64,000 bases of DNA from Aphidius gifuensis (GCF_014905175.1 NC_057788.1:17340154-17404153); one strand, 5' to 3'; positions 24,742-37,339 are shown, counted from the first letter of the stretch. Numbers and translations are program-made. The notes: generated from the sequence alone by a model not told the origin.

Positions 24742-25749
24742 ATAGGGGTGAAGCTAGCGAACAAAGCTAGCACACACAGGACAGTCGTAAACGGCAGTGA
24801 CTGTACTTCCCTTTCCACTAGCGCTGGGAGTGGGAATAACAAAAGATCCGTTGTGTAGGCGAGCGAGGACAGAGGAAGAAAAAATATTTTTTTTTTTCAA
24901 GTGTTTAATTGTTAATAAAATAATCAATGCACCACAACCAAATACTTTTTTTTATTATCTTTATATTGTTAATGAACAATCCTTTAATTTTCAACAATTT
25001 TTACTGACAATTATTTCAGTTATTAATTGTTGAAATAAATTTTTTTTCGAGTCTATGTTTAATTTTTAAAAACATTCATATTGTCATTTATTTATTATCT
25101 TAAAAACTTGTAAATAGAAATTGTTAAAAATTAAACAATTGTCAGTTAACAATATAAAGATAATAAAAAAAAATATTTGGTAGTGGTGCATTTATTATTT
25201 TATTAACAAATAAACAATTAAACAATCAAATATACAACGTATAGATTGACAGGGATATTTTTTATGTTTTTTAAATGTTTATTTAGCAATAAAATAATTA
25301 ATGCACCACTACCAAGTATTTTTTTTTATTCTCTTTATATTGTTAACTAACAATTGTATAATTTTTAACAATTTCTATTGACAAGTTTTTAAGACAATAA
25401 ATAAATGACAATATGAATATTTTTAAAAATTAAGCATAGACTCGAAAAAAAATTTATTTCAACAATTAATAACTGAAATATTTGTCAGTAGAAATCGTTG
25501 AAAATTATAGGATTGTTAATTAACAATATAAAGATCATAAAAAAAAGTATTTGGTTGTGGTGCATTGATTATTTTATTAACAATTAAAAACTTGAAAAAA
25601 AAAATATTTTTTCTTCCTCTGTCCTCGCTCGCATACACAACGGATCTTTTGTTATTCCCACTCCCGGCGTTAGTGGAAAGGGAAGTACAGTCACTGCCGT
25701 TCACAACTGTCCTGTGTGTGCTAGCTTCGTTCGCTAGCTTCACCCCTAT
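24742..25749. mobile_element. 1.0-kb foldback element
   Basis: ATAGGGGTGAAGCTAGCG at 24742 faces CGCTAGCTTCACCCCTAT ending at 25749. Arms of about 430 bp match closely (CAGTGACTGTACTTCCC, AACAAAAGATCCGTTGTGTA, GCACCAC(A/T)ACCAA). Inside, ATTTGTCAGTAG... and TTTAATTTTTAAAAACATTC blocks pair again. The frames at 24797-25033 and 25516-25743 are arm mirror images, not genes. Confidence 0.9.
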
Positions 25750-25849
25750 TGTTTTGAAAAAATATCGATAATTCGAAAACTAAACCCATTGTTATCCCAT
25801 AATGAAACTTGGAAATTGAACTAATTTTGCCCTTTACTATTCACAGTAA

Positions 25850-26215
25850 AAAAATCAGAATTTTAAAAAATAGCTAAAGTATGTTGCTTAAAATACAATT
25901 TTTTTAGCCACTTTGATACTTAAGCTACATTATTTCCTTAGCTACTGCTTGTTTTACATATATATTTATTGATTTAATAAATGAAATAAATGAAATAAAA
26001 TTTTTAAAAAATAAAAATGTCTCAGGAAAAGTGGTCGCTAAGTAAAGAATGTGGCTACGGGATTAATGTTGCTTTGATTTGGATTAAGAAGTCTTTGTCT
26101 CAATCCAAATCAATTTTTTTTCAATCCAAATACATTTTTTTGCAAGAAGAAAACTTCTATCTGATAGAACTTTTTTTTTCAGTGTATAAACATACAAACG
26201 TTTGCACAAAACATT
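25850..26215. repeat. Array fragment upstream of the EML gene
   Basis: Contains TTAGCTACTGCTTG and GTCTCAGGAAAAGTGG half-sites (25920-26040) of the palindromic family. A TTTTTTTTCAGTGTATA end near 26176 resembles the foldback terminus at 35570-35592. Confidence 0.6.
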
Positions 26216-27525
26216 AATTAACACGTGTGACACATTTTCTAGAAAACATTATTTACCAGAAATGCAAATCGGAAATTTGTGGTTATCTGAGTTGTACTTA
26301 TCTAAATTATCTGTACAGATTCATACATATCATATGGAAACGTTCATAAATCTATTGCGCAGCTTTATTGATCGCATCCTAAGCAGCTGTAAACACTAAA
26401 CACCAATTCTACAACTGACAGTGAGACTAAAATTCTCCCAGGAAAAACACGCAAATACGATAAGAACGCGTCCATCAAATTATGGTGACGCACTCTTACG
26501 ATTCGTTAATAAGTTATGTGCAATGTAGTGAGCTATCGCTATTGCGTCTCACTAACAATATTCGATTGTGTATTTGCACTTTATATTTACTTTACATTAA
26601 TTATACTTACCATCTGAAATGAAATATACGAAAGCGCAATTCATATCTTGACAACGTAAAAACTTCTGTCTCTATTTAAAAATCATTAAATAAATGAATA
26701 TTTATATAACAAACAAGTTGATTAAGAAAAAAAAAAAAATATTCGATCGAAAACGCCGTATCGTTACTTTTGATATTGTTTTTGGCGATCTATATCAATT
26801 AGAAGCTACGAATACATTTGACTCAAATATATTGTTATTGTAATAATTATATTTTTGACGTTCATTAAAAAAAATCTATTTACAATTTTATTTTATTTCT
26901 CATTTTATAACAGATTTCATCCCTTGATAGTTGATTCGTTTGTGAATGTGATGTGTACTTTTTAATAGAAGAAGGATTTCAATTAACTAAGTGAATACAA
27001 ACATGCGTTTCGTAACATCTTTAACTCATTGCACACTCTGAACTTTATTAATTCACTGCAAATCACTCTACTAGTCGCTTGCTTCTTTTTTCATCTATTT
27101 AAACTCAACAATCTCAAAATTTTTATATTTTTACCACATTTCTTTATAAGAACAAGATTATACAGATAAGTTTCTGAACTCTCAAATCTCAATTCAATAA
27201 ATACTCTTAAAAAATTCATTGACATTAATTTTTTGATTTTTATTAAAAATTAAAAAAACCGGCTAATTTTGTCCACGTTTTGAACACAAAAAATCTGGAA
27301 TAATATAAAAAAACTTTTCTTTATCAATTTTTGTTGAATGGTAGAAAAAAGTCTGAACCAAGTGAAACAAAATATTTACATCATAAAGGAACAACAATTG
27401 TGACACAACCGAATAAGAAGTGAACAGAGTGAATTAAATAATCGAAAACAAAATTAAATAAAAAAATTTGGAAAAAAAAAGAGTCGTTCGTTATTAGGAT
27501 ACTCATAATTCCTGCAACAGATGTA
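26216..27525 (+). promoter_or_regulatory. Upstream region and 5' UTR of the EML-like gene
   Basis: This 1.3-kb stretch separates the last recognisable repeat from the initiator ATG and is freer of repeats than its surroundings, as expected for a promoter plus 5' UTR. It contains an octamer ATGCAAAT (26261), a CACGTG E-box (26223) and a CpG-holding patch near 26460-26560. I cannot place the transcription start; further 5' exons could lie upstream. The role is inferred from position only. Confidence 0.35.
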
Positions 27526-27528
27526 ATG
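27521..27528 (+). promoter_or_regulatory. Start-stop uORF overlapping the initiator ATG
   Basis: The bases are ATGTAATG. The first ATG (27521) is followed at once by TAA (27524-27526), and the last A of the stop is the A of the EML start codon (27526-27528). An upstream context CAACAG precedes the first ATG. Start-stop elements are known to stall or recycle scanning ribosomes, so translation may depend on leaky scanning or reinitiation. Confidence 0.5.
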
Positions 27529-27559
27529 GACAAAATTGAAGAAGTTGATCAAGCATGGA
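27526..27559 (+). CDS. EML-like protein, coding exon 1
   Basis: Coding exon 1 encodes MDKIEEVDQAW plus one base. It is followed by a consensus donor GTGAGT at 27560, and leaves phase 1, exactly what exon 2 needs. Joining A to the AT of exon 2 gives Asn and continues as MDKIEEVDQAWNEMLGRETE. The leader is short and acidic, as in other EML proteins that start just before the coiled coil. The start codon is chosen because it is the only in-frame ATG with a donor in register; the ATG five bases upstream is closed at once by TAA. Intron 1 is 10.4 kb and full of foldback and hAT-like elements. The alternative is an internal start at Met 37968 in exon 2 for a shorter isoform. Confidence 0.75.
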
Positions 27560-28243
27560 GTGAGTATTGCATATTTTAGAACATTTCAGTAATTTATAAT
27601 ATTAGTTCACTTCACTACTTTACTTAATTTTTTAAATTACACTTAAAAGAAAGATACGTTAGCTAACATATCGCCTGTTTACTATTACGTCGATTTGTTT
27701 CCCTGCATTAAAAAAATATTTTAATTTTTAATTTGGACAATAAATATAAAAGTTAATTGATTTTTAAATTTTTAATATTTTGGAGTAATTTTTTTTTTTT
27801 TGAGAAAATTATGGAACTACAAATTTTAATTTCTGGACCGAATTGCATTGAGTCCCCCTGCAATAAATGAATATTTCAATTTTAATTTCAGACAATAAAC
27901 AAAAAAAGTATGCAATTGTTTATTCAAGTATTTTATATTAAGAATTAATTAACTTTTTTATTTATTGTTCAAAATAAAAAATTGAAATATTTTTTTAATG
28001 CAGGGAGACCTGTTGCAATTTATAGTGAAGAAATAAGGAAGTCAATTAATTTTTAATATATAATACCTCATTAAACAATTACATAACTTTTTTGATTATA
28101 GTCCAAAAATTAAATTAAACTATCTATTTAATGCAGGGATGCCTCTTGCAATTTGTAATGAAGTAATTGGAATTTGTAGTTCAATAGTTTTCAAGGAAAA
28201 TTGATTTGTTTATTAAGATATTTATAAACAAATTAATTTCTCG
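27560..28243. repeat. Intron 1 start: inverted repeat with TGCAGGG ends
   Basis: CCCTGCATTAAAAAAATATT (27702) and AATATTTTTTTAATGCAGGG (to about 28005) are inverted, with paired AATTTTTAATTT and TTATTGT blocks. A third, direct copy (TTTAATGCAGGGATGCC) ends near 28143. The pieces form a small foldback or a broken element. Confidence 0.65.
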
Positions 28244-28379
28244 TGAGAACTAATGGGCTGAAGCTGGCGGCCAAGCTAGCAGCCGGGTCAGGGGCGTTTG
28301 GGGTTCCAGGGCCCTTCGGTAATGAATTAGTAGAAAAGTTATAAAAATCATTGAAATAATCAGATAAGTATTAGACAAA

Positions 28380-29130
28380 ACTACAGTTGAAATTTCAGAC
28401 CTCTACGCGACGTAGAAAGACCACCCATAACCCCTTTTCCGCGAATTTTCTTGTTTTTTTTAAAAAAAAAATTTTTTTAGTCATCTTAAAATATTAATTA
28501 CCCGGGTTTTTCAATTTTATTTACCTCATATCTAATAATAGAAGCTACAGTTAAAATATCAGACCCCTACTCGACGTACAAAGACCACCCATTACCCCTT
28601 TTCCGCGAATTTTTGTTTTTCTTTTTTTGAATAATTTTTTTAGTCAACTTTAATTATTAATTATCGGAGTTTTCCAACTTTAATTACCTTATAACTAACT
28701 AACAAGAGAAGCTACAGCTGAAATTTCAGACCCCTACGCGACGTGCAAAAACCACCCACCACCCCTTTTCCGCAAATTTTCTTGTTTTTTTTTTTTCAAT
28801 AATTTTTTTAGTCAACTTGAAATATTGATTACTGGATTCTATGAACTTCCTTGACTATATAAATGATAAGAGAAAACACAGCCAAAATTTCAAACCTCTA
28901 CGCGACGTAGAAAGACCACCCAGCACCCCTTTTTCGTGATTTTTTGTTTTTTTTTTTTATATTTTTTTTTTTTGAACTTAAATTAATAATTACTGGATTC
29001 GATTGAATTTATTTACTAAAGAAACCATAAAAGAAAACACAGCCAAAATTTTGAACCCCTACGTGACCTAGGTAGACCACCCACTACTTTTGTTCACCGT
29101 TTTTTAAGTTTTTTTTTTTCTGTATTACGT
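28380..29130. repeat. 160-bp tandem units in the left foldback arm
   Basis: GACCACCCA (or AACCACCCA) recurs near 28420, 28581, 28742, 28913 and 29071, a period of about 160 bp. Each unit has CAGACCCCTACGCGACGT-like, ACCCCTTTTCCGCGA and a long T run. The units are inverted in the right arm as GGGGTGGTGGGTGG. Bases 29640-29760 between the arms resemble 770-890 (inverse). Confidence 0.88.
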
Positions 29131-29923
29131 TTCAATGAATCGCTTCGTCATTTTTCCGGTCGTTTGGCATAATTTTATTGATAGTTTGGAATTGATATGA
29201 GACTGGTTTCTAAAATCAAATATTTAGACATTTTTTTTTTAATACAGTTTTTTCAATTAATATTTTTATATCTAATAAATACGGTGATTAATATTTTAAG
29301 GTTGATTCTGGAAATCTGAAACCGCAACAGATTTTTTTTTTTTTATCTCATGTTTAAATGAAATAGTTGTCAATTTTTATCAATTTTTCTTTGTGTGGTT
29401 TTTTTGTGATATTTACTGTTAAAGTTGACAACTTGCGTTGACAACACGCAAGGTATACCTCATATTTTTATTAATAACTTTTTCAAAACGCAACAGAAAA
29501 CGTTAAATTTCTATCAATTTGTAGTGCTAGAAAAGACAATTTTTTTGATATAAATTTTTAGTATTTCGTCTATTGCATTGAAAAAATAAATAACTTTAAA
29601 ATTCAAAAATTTAGCGAGAAGCGCAGCACACAGACATGAACACAAAAATCCATCAGTGGCGCCACAAAAAATTTTAGGACACGGGAATAAAAAATAGCGT
29701 TATTGATATACGGGCCCTTCGTGGCATAAATATTGGTTTGGTGATGCGACTGGGAATCAACTTTAAGTTAACAAAAAAAATTTTTTTTTTTTAAAAACAT
29801 GAAAATTCGCGGAAAAGGGGTGGTGGGTGGTTTTTATACGTCGTGTAGGGGTCTGATATTTTAACTGTAGCTTCTCTAATTGAGTATAAAGTGAATAAAA
29901 TGGAAAAACCCGGTAATTAATAT

Positions 29924-32263
29924 CAGTGCCGTAACAAGGGGTGGGCAAGAGGGGCAACTGCCCAGGGCGCAGTGTAAAGGGGGGCGCACTTAGAAGCGCG
30001 TCACAAGAAAAAAAATATTCTTTTTTAAACAATTTTAAAAAAAATTATATTTTCAGGAAAGAAATTGACTACTGTCATTTATGATCATTCAGATATTACA
30101 TAAACATGATTGTCTTTCTAAATTTTGAAGTTAATTGTCCTCATTATTGTCATTTGTCGTTTAGAGACAATCGTGCTAAAACAATATTAAAAATGCAAAA
30201 TAAGACGTAAAATAAAAAATATACTTAATAATTTGAATTGAAATTTTTTTTTGTTTCTTCTGACAACGGCCAAGACACGATCCTCTATACTCTAAAATTC
30301 TACCTAATTCTACCTATCACTAACATGGTACTATAACCGACTTAAGGAATATCCAGCACAAATCAAAAATACGGCTAGAGCCTTGGAATTTTTTAAGTAG
30401 CTTAATGAAATAGTAATACACACGCTCAAATTTTATGATAATTTTCTTGTAGCTAATTACTTAGTAATTAATTAATTAAGTAGGCTACTTTTTTGGAGGT
30501 TATACATAGGTTCTTATGGAGAGTCCGGTTGAGTTTTTAGAAACCTGGTTAGCCATTTCATGAAAAATACGGCTAGCTTTGTCAAAAACTAAGTATAGAT
30601 AGAAGAAACAATAAGGAAACTTTTGATATAAAAATTATTAGGGCTTTGAGACCTTTTTATTTTACAACAAATAAAAATAAATTTTTGTCTTCGTCTAAAT
30701 ACTTAAGTGGAAGTGAGAAACGAGATTTTCTCCTTTTTTTTATCTCGTTCGCACTCATAGAAATATTATGTTTCTAAATGCCATCCGCAAGAGGTCTCTA
30801 GATATGCGCGGGTAACACCTTAACCACTAACGCAGGTTAACATGGACCGATTTTTATTCTGCTTGTATTGACTATATATGCCAAAGGTTATTCTTTTTTT
30901 AATTGACATAAATTGAGATGATTATGGCAAATGGCTGAGAAATTAATTCAGATTACGAATTTATTTATCTGGTCACATCCTTTTCTTAGCAACATTTGCC
31001 ATAATTAATTAATAAAAAAGCTATTGCCAAATATTGCTGAGGAAAGAATGTATCACCAAATATATTATTTCCCAGTCTAAATGAATTCTTTAGCTATTTT
31101 AGACATTAATTTCAATTTATGATAGGAGATATTGCCATGGTAGAAATACTACAGGTATGGCAGTGCGCAGCCTGGTTTGGCCGCTGTGAATCGACCAATC
31201 AAAAGGTCGCCTTCTCGCCACAAAAATGGAAGACTTTATGCGCGCGCGATACAAATTTGTTAAGAAAATTTTCAAGTTTTTTTTAAATTTTTCAAAAGTT
31301 ATCATATTTATTCAACTAGATTTGGTATATTTTATAATGATTCACATACATCAATGATAAAAATTAATTATTTATATTAAATAAATGAATCCAAGTATAA
31401 TAAATACAACACAACCTCTATTGTTTGTGGCATCAAAAAAAACAACAACAATGAAAATATTATAATTTATTTGTTAAACTGTCTTGGTTTTTTTATTTTT
31501 TTTATTTTTTATAAACATGCTCCACATATATTTATTAGTATTTACAACAATATAAAAAATAGTTGTCAAAACAGTATGTTAGAGAGAGAGGATCTTATAA
31601 TAGAGATTGCGTGTTAGAAAGAAAAGCAAAACAGCTCGATGGCGCGTTCTTGATTGGTTGAAAAAATAAGGCTGCGCAGAACGCGACGAAAAAAGCATGG
31701 ACTACTGCCATACCTGTAGTACTTCTACCATGGATATTGCTAAGGAATTAATTTAGACTAGGAATTAATATATTTGGTTACATACTTTCCCTAGATACAT
31801 TTGCCATAATTAATTAATCAAAAAGCTATTGGTGACTGTTGCTAAAGATTGGATGTAACCAAATAAATTATTTCATTATCTAGATCAATTTCTCTGCAAT
31901 GGTTTCTATAATACAATAGAATCATTGTGCCAAATTGATTGTATCTTCAATAGACTTCGATGACATCATAGATGAATTTTCCAGCGACAACGCCAGAAGA
32001 CAAAAACTGTTTTGATTTTCTAATGATCTATTCTTCATCTATAGGTATCACTTTTAAAATATTTTGTCTTCTATATTAATATCCACAACAATTTTTATTT
32101 AAAAAATAAAATAATTTCAGTATATTCTGGCGGTTTTGCTTGTTATATATATTATTGTTAAATACACCTAACAAATGAATTCTTTTTTATATATTATATC
32201 GATAAAAATAGGGCGCAAAATATAATTTTGCCCAGGGCGCAAAAATTCCTTGTTACGGCACTG
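29924..32263 (+). mobile_element. Non-autonomous hAT-like element with exact 8-bp duplication
   Basis: Ends CAGTGCCGTAACAAGG and CCTTGTTACGGCACTG are a perfect 16-bp inverted pair. Flanks are ATTAATAT at 29916-29923 and 32264-32271. It is 2340 bp, collinear with 17459-19543 apart from insertions, and lacks a transposase frame. It carries a smaller hAT-like element at 31136-31732. The paired GCCCAGGGCGC blocks near both ends could bind a transposase supplied in trans. Confidence 0.95.
31136..31732. mobile_element. 597-bp hAT-like element nested inside another
   Basis: Ends CATGGTAGAAATACTACAGG and CCTGTAGTACTTCTACCATG; flanks GATATTGC at 31128-31135 and 31733-31740, an exact 8-bp duplication. 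The pre-insertion site GGAGATATTGCT is visible intact near 18566. The ends and GCAGTGCGCAGCCTGG match the 199-bp member at 22757-22955. Confidence 0.95.
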
Positions 32264-32876
32264 ATTAATATTTTAAGTCGACCAAAAAACAAAAAAATCA
32301 AAACGAGAAAAATCGCAAAAAAGGGGTGGTTGGTGGTCTATGTACGTCGCGTTGGGGTCTGAAATTTTAACTGTAGCTCATCTTATTAGTTATAAGGTAA
32401 ATAAAATTGAAAAACCTCGGTAATGAATGATTTAAGTTGACTACAAAAAATTATTAAAACAAAAAACAAGAAAAATCGCGGAAAAGGGGTGGTGGGTGGT
32501 CTTTCTACGCCGCGTAGGGGTCTGAAATTTTCACTTTGGCTCTTCTTCCAGCATAACAACGCATGTTTGTTTAGTTCTCCTTTTTCAAATAAAATTACAA
32601 AACATCATGGACGGGGCCCTTAATATACCCTATGGATCCTGACTTGGCCGCGAGCTTCAGCGTCATTGAGAACTATTAAACTACACATTGTAATTTTTTT
32701 TACTACGCATTGCTAGAGGCCTGCTTGCATCTGCATTTCATGATAATTTTTTTTTTTGATCAAATATTTTAAAAGTTATGCTATTGTTTGATCAAATTGA
32801 GAGCCGCCGTTGAAGCTACATATGCGTGATTGTCAGCCCCCTCTCTTGTGAACGCTTATGTTCGCGCGTTTGTATA

Positions 32877-35590
32877 CACTGAAAAAAAAAAATTCCTATT
32901 GCCAAAAAAAAAGCTTCTTGAAAATAGGAATTTTGTTCTAGAAAAAAAAAGCATTTGAAGTATGCGAGAAAAGTTTTGGCTGAAACTAAAATGTTGTTCG
33001 CTCAAAAAAAAAAAATTTCTTAAATTGTATAAACGTTATCTTGGATCATGACCGAATGTTTATAACTTAAAAAATAAATTTCTTCGGTTATGAAAAACTA
33101 TATCTTGGTTCATGGACAAATGTTCCTGTTTCTAGAAGTACACTTTTTGGATTATGACAAAAATGTTATGGTTCAAGACCACGCGTTCCCCTTTCTAGAA
33201 CTTCACTTTTTGGATTATGAAAAAAATGTTACAGTCTAAATCAATTTTTTTTAGATTTAATATTTATTTTTTCATGAACCAAATCTATATCCGGCTTGAT
33301 TCAAGACCAGTATTGCCAGACTTGACTAACACGATAGCGCTGGACTCACCATCAAAAAGCGCCATATTAGAGCTCAAAGCGCTAAAATTTAATATTGATA
33401 AAATATATAGTAATTTTTTTTTTTTTTTTTTCTTTAAACTGAAAGAACAAGTACACTCAGAGAAGGATAAGTTAACAGTTAACATACCAATATGTTTACA
33501 TTAAATATACAAAAGTTTAATGTTAAGATATATATATTAACAATAACCATAGATATCTTAACTGTTAACATACGTATGTTTATAGTTAACATACGTATCT
33601 TTACGCGGCCAAATATTTTGATGCGCCAGTCTACTTCTTGTCATCTTTTTTTTTTAACATTATATTGTGATACTATTCTAATCGTAATATAATATAATAT
33701 GTACTCGTGTTGTCATAAATTTATTTAAATTTAGTTTTTTTGTAAATTCATTCTTAATTTTACATTCAATTTTCATATTTACATACGTAAATGTCTTCAA
33801 CTATCAGCCTAACCTTCAAATTGTGTCAATTACAGATATCTTAATAGTTAACATACGCATATTAACTATTAAGATACGTATGTTTAATGTTAATATATAT
33901 ATCTTTGATGTAAACTTATCAGCCACCACCCATTTTAACAACATATATGTTAACATATACTGTTTGTGTTACGTAAATAGAATAAATTTATATACTCTAA
34001 TTAGTAGAGTTTATTGGTGATATTTTAAACAATTTTAACTTTATTTTTTTAATTTTTATTATTAATTATGTATGAAATGTATTTACTTTATAAATTAAAT
34101 ACCGATATACCTGCAGTACTTATATATATTTATCTAATAATATTATTTATTTTATATTTTTCATTATTATAATTTTTGATTTATACATATATTGGCACAA
34201 ATGACTTTGTTTTTTATTTTCTTATTTACTCTCAGTATCACAAAAATAATTTAATACTTTTTGTTTAAGCTCGAAGAATATATATTTTCAGAAGAAAATT
34301 TTTTTAACATTTCTTTTGTTGGCTCGAAAGTGTCAGTAGAAGAAATACCATATCTGATATAAATAATATCAACTAACCTTTGATACACAATATGCTTGTA
34401 AATAATAAAATCACAAACTGTAATCAAAATTTTCATGTATATGAATAATAGAGTTAGCATATATGATACTATAAATTACTTTTACATTAATTCTTCACGA
34501 TTTTATGAAGTAATTTTGAAAATGACTTTATATCAACTGACTGAAAATTAAAATGAGAATATTTATCCAGCTTCTCAAAAGTGCCAACATAATAGTGATG
34601 CTCATCTGAAGCAGGGAGAAATCTGAAGTCTATGTAAAAGTTGAGGGGAAACTCGCCAAGCCTCGTGCTTGCCCCTCCAAATTCGTTGAGAGCACACTCT
34701 CTGCCTGGGCACTTGTAACGAAATATACTATTTTAACTCTAGTTTTGTTAATTATACACTCAAAAAATTACAAATATTTTTCTAGAATAAAAAACCTCGT
34801 TTCTTCAAGTAGATTAAAAAACTTCTCTCATTCATATCGCGCTCGTGGCTACGTGGGTTAAGGCATAGGTTTAGAATTGGATAGGGTTTAGGGGCATGAG
34901 TTCGAATACTTGGTTAGGCAAGCAGGCAAAAAAAAAAAAAAAAAAAATGTCGAACATAATAAACACATTAATTTAATTACTTTGAAAGAGTTCTTTTTAT
35001 TAATATTTTTGTTTGTTTTAATTTTTTAATTATTCAAAAAAAATAATTCATCAATGAAAAAAAAATTTTCTCGACCAATAACAAATTTTTCTTGAATCAA
35101 GCCGTATATAGATTTGATTCATGAAAAAATAAATATTGAATTGAAAAAAAATTGATTTAAACTAAAACACTTTAGTCTTGAATGATAACATTTTTTTCAT
35201 AATTCAAGAAGCGTAGTTCTAGAAAAGGGAACACGTAGTCTTGGACTATGAAATTTCTTTCATAATCCAAGATGCGAAGTTCTAGAAGAGGGAACGCGTG
35301 GTCTTGAACCATAACATATTTGTCATAATCCAAGAAGTACGCTTCTAGAAAGAGGAACATTTGTTCATGAACCAAGATATAGTTTTCACTTTTCCATAAC
35401 CCAAGAAATTTAATTTTTAAATTATGAACGTTCGGTCATGATCCAAGATAATGTTTATACAATTTAAGAAATTTTTTTTTTTTGAGTGAATAGAACTTTT
35501 TAGTTAAAACCAAAACTTTTCTTTCATACTTCAAATGCTTTTTTTTTCAAGAACCAAATTTTTTCTCCGGAGGAATTTTTTTTTTCAGTG
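32877..35590. mobile_element. 2.7-kb foldback with CACTGAAAAAA ends and TA duplication
   Basis: CACTGAAAAAAAAAAATTCC at 32877 faces GGAATTTTTTTTTTCAGTG ending at 35590, both flanked by TA. Arms of about 450 bp pair (GATCATGACCGAATGTT against AACGTTCGGTCATGATC). The arms consist of units such as TTCTAGAA(G/C)T(A/T)C(A/G)C and TTGGATTATGA. The loop holds a cluster of GTTAACAT and ATACGTAT words (33470-33920). Frames at 33217-33504 and 35172-35375 are repeat products. Confidence 0.88.
34848..34925 (+). repeat. tRNA-like SINE fragment
   Basis: GTGGCTACGTGGGTTAAGGC resembles an internal A box and GAGTTCGAATACTT a B box, about 40 bp apart, followed by a poly-A run at 34928. The shared GTTAAGGCATA word also occurs, on the other strand, at 44380-44395, so both may be one SINE family. 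Confidence 0.5.
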
Positions 35591-35789
35591 TATCCACATA
35601 AATAAAAATTGTATACGCGCTATTTGTTGTTAAAATATTAACTCAGTAAATAATCAATAAAAATATCTGAAAATTTGTATAAAACTTCTTGATATAGTTC
35701 TCAACAATGTTGCAACTGACAAGTTACTGAATTTTCAAATTTCTCCTACTCTTTTTTATTCAAAGTTGAACAAATGGAATTTTTCATCA

Positions 35790-37300
35790 GCAAAACAAAA
35801 TAAATTTAAAAAAATAAACAGTATGAATAAATAGGTTTTTGTAATGTTACTGTTGTCATCGCTCGCTTATAATAAAGCTACAGTAACGTTTCCAAGTCAA
35901 TTTATTAACTTTTAAAGAAGTGTCACAAGTTACATGTTTAAAAAAAAAGTATTTTTTTGAAAAAAAAATAAAATTTCGTTTTTATGGTTCATTGCATTAA
36001 CTAATTATTAGAACAAAAAGTTTATTGAAATGAAAATGTATTACTCATTTTCAAATTGTTGATGTAAAATAAACAATTCTATTTTAGCATACGCTGTTGT
36101 GACGCACTGAATAACGCGTAAGGTTTTCATCCAAAAGATATAAGTTCCAAGTTCTGTTCTGGTTTTTTATTTTAAAGTATTTATCGTTGGAAAAGAATAA
36201 AAATGTTTTTCATGTTTTTCTTTCGTTATGGATTCGCTCTTGGTTTGCTATTGAAACGTTTTCGATTTGTTCTTGATTTGCTCTTGATTTGCTATGGATT
36301 GGTTACTGCGCAGACTTGGTGTCCTTTTTTCTTTTTTTTTTTCTATATATATTTTTTCTTTGGTTAAAATGACTAAAAAATAATAATAAATATGATTAAA
36401 TGACATAAACTAATCAACAATAGGTTCATTTATTAATGTTCATGTTTTTTTTTTTTTTTTTGTTCTTGATTTGCTCTTGGTTTGCTATTAATTTGCTTTT
36501 GATTTTAGTGGTAAGTTTTCATAAATTATCGGTATTGGTGGTCTTATGTTTTGTGTCTGTAATCCGTTCGACAGCTCGCTCCCTAACCTCTTAACCTTAT
36601 GTTTTTAAATCATATAAATTATCAATAATAAAAGATAATTTACGTAAAAGTAATGTGTCTAAACTGTCAATAAAATATTTTAATATTTTATTATCGTACT
36701 CGATGGTTCATATTATAATTAGGGGTCCTGTAATATTAATTTCAATTTGCTCTGTAATAGCTATTGATTCGTTCTTGTAAAAGCACCAAAATCAACTCTT
36801 GTCATTCCCGCCAGGGTATTGTAGTTTGAAGTTTTAGCCTGATACTGTACGAATCCCAGCCAATCACGGCCAAGATCGGTTAAATATATACTTGTGTGGG
36901 TAAATGTATGATGCTTGTTGTTATTGACAGTTATCGAATTTGACTTTAATAAAAGGTTAAAATCTTTAAATATAGATTCCTTAAAGTAATCGATGTGTTT
37001 AGAAATATTACGAAAATTTGATTTAAAAGAATGGCAAGTTATTTTCGAAAAATAATAAAAAAAACTTAAACAATATGAATGAATAAGTTTTTTGATATCA
37101 CTGTTGCTATCACTAGCCTATAATAAAGCTACAGTTAAATTTTTAAGTCAATTTATTAATTTTTAAAGACGTTGTCACAAGTTATATGATTAAAAAAAAA
37201 GTATTTTTTTCAAAAAAAAAAAAATTTGTTTCTATTTTTAATTATAAAAACTAATTATTATAAAAAAAAATTTATTTGAATGAAAATGTATATTTTTTAA
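35790..37300. repeat. Direct repeat pair of about 250 bp, 1.25 kb apart
   Basis: ATAATAAAGCTACAGT, AAGTCAATTTATTAA and GTCACAAGTTA(C/T)ATG occur at 35868-35935 and again at 37120-37185 in the same order. Between the copies are short GATTTGCTCTTG/TTTGCTAT words (36230-36500). Nothing coding is seen. Confidence 0.75.
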
Positions 37301-37339
37301 TTTTATATATGACTGTATTTTTTTTTTTTTAATCTTATC

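Larger units (their letters stand above)
28253..32666. mobile_element. 4.4-kb Mutator-like foldback with 9-bp duplication
   Basis: Ends are ATGGGCTGAAGCTGGCGGCC and GGCCGCGAGCTTCAGCGTCAT. Flanks are TGAGAACTA at 28244-28252 and TGAGAACTA at 32667-32675, an exact 9-bp duplication. Long arms made of tandem units plus a 9-bp duplication point to the Mutator superfamily (inference). The arms hold about five 160-bp units on the left and about three inverted units on the right (29790-29923, 32272-32560). A hAT-like element (29924-32263) sits in the right arm. No transposase frame is present. Confidence 0.85.
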
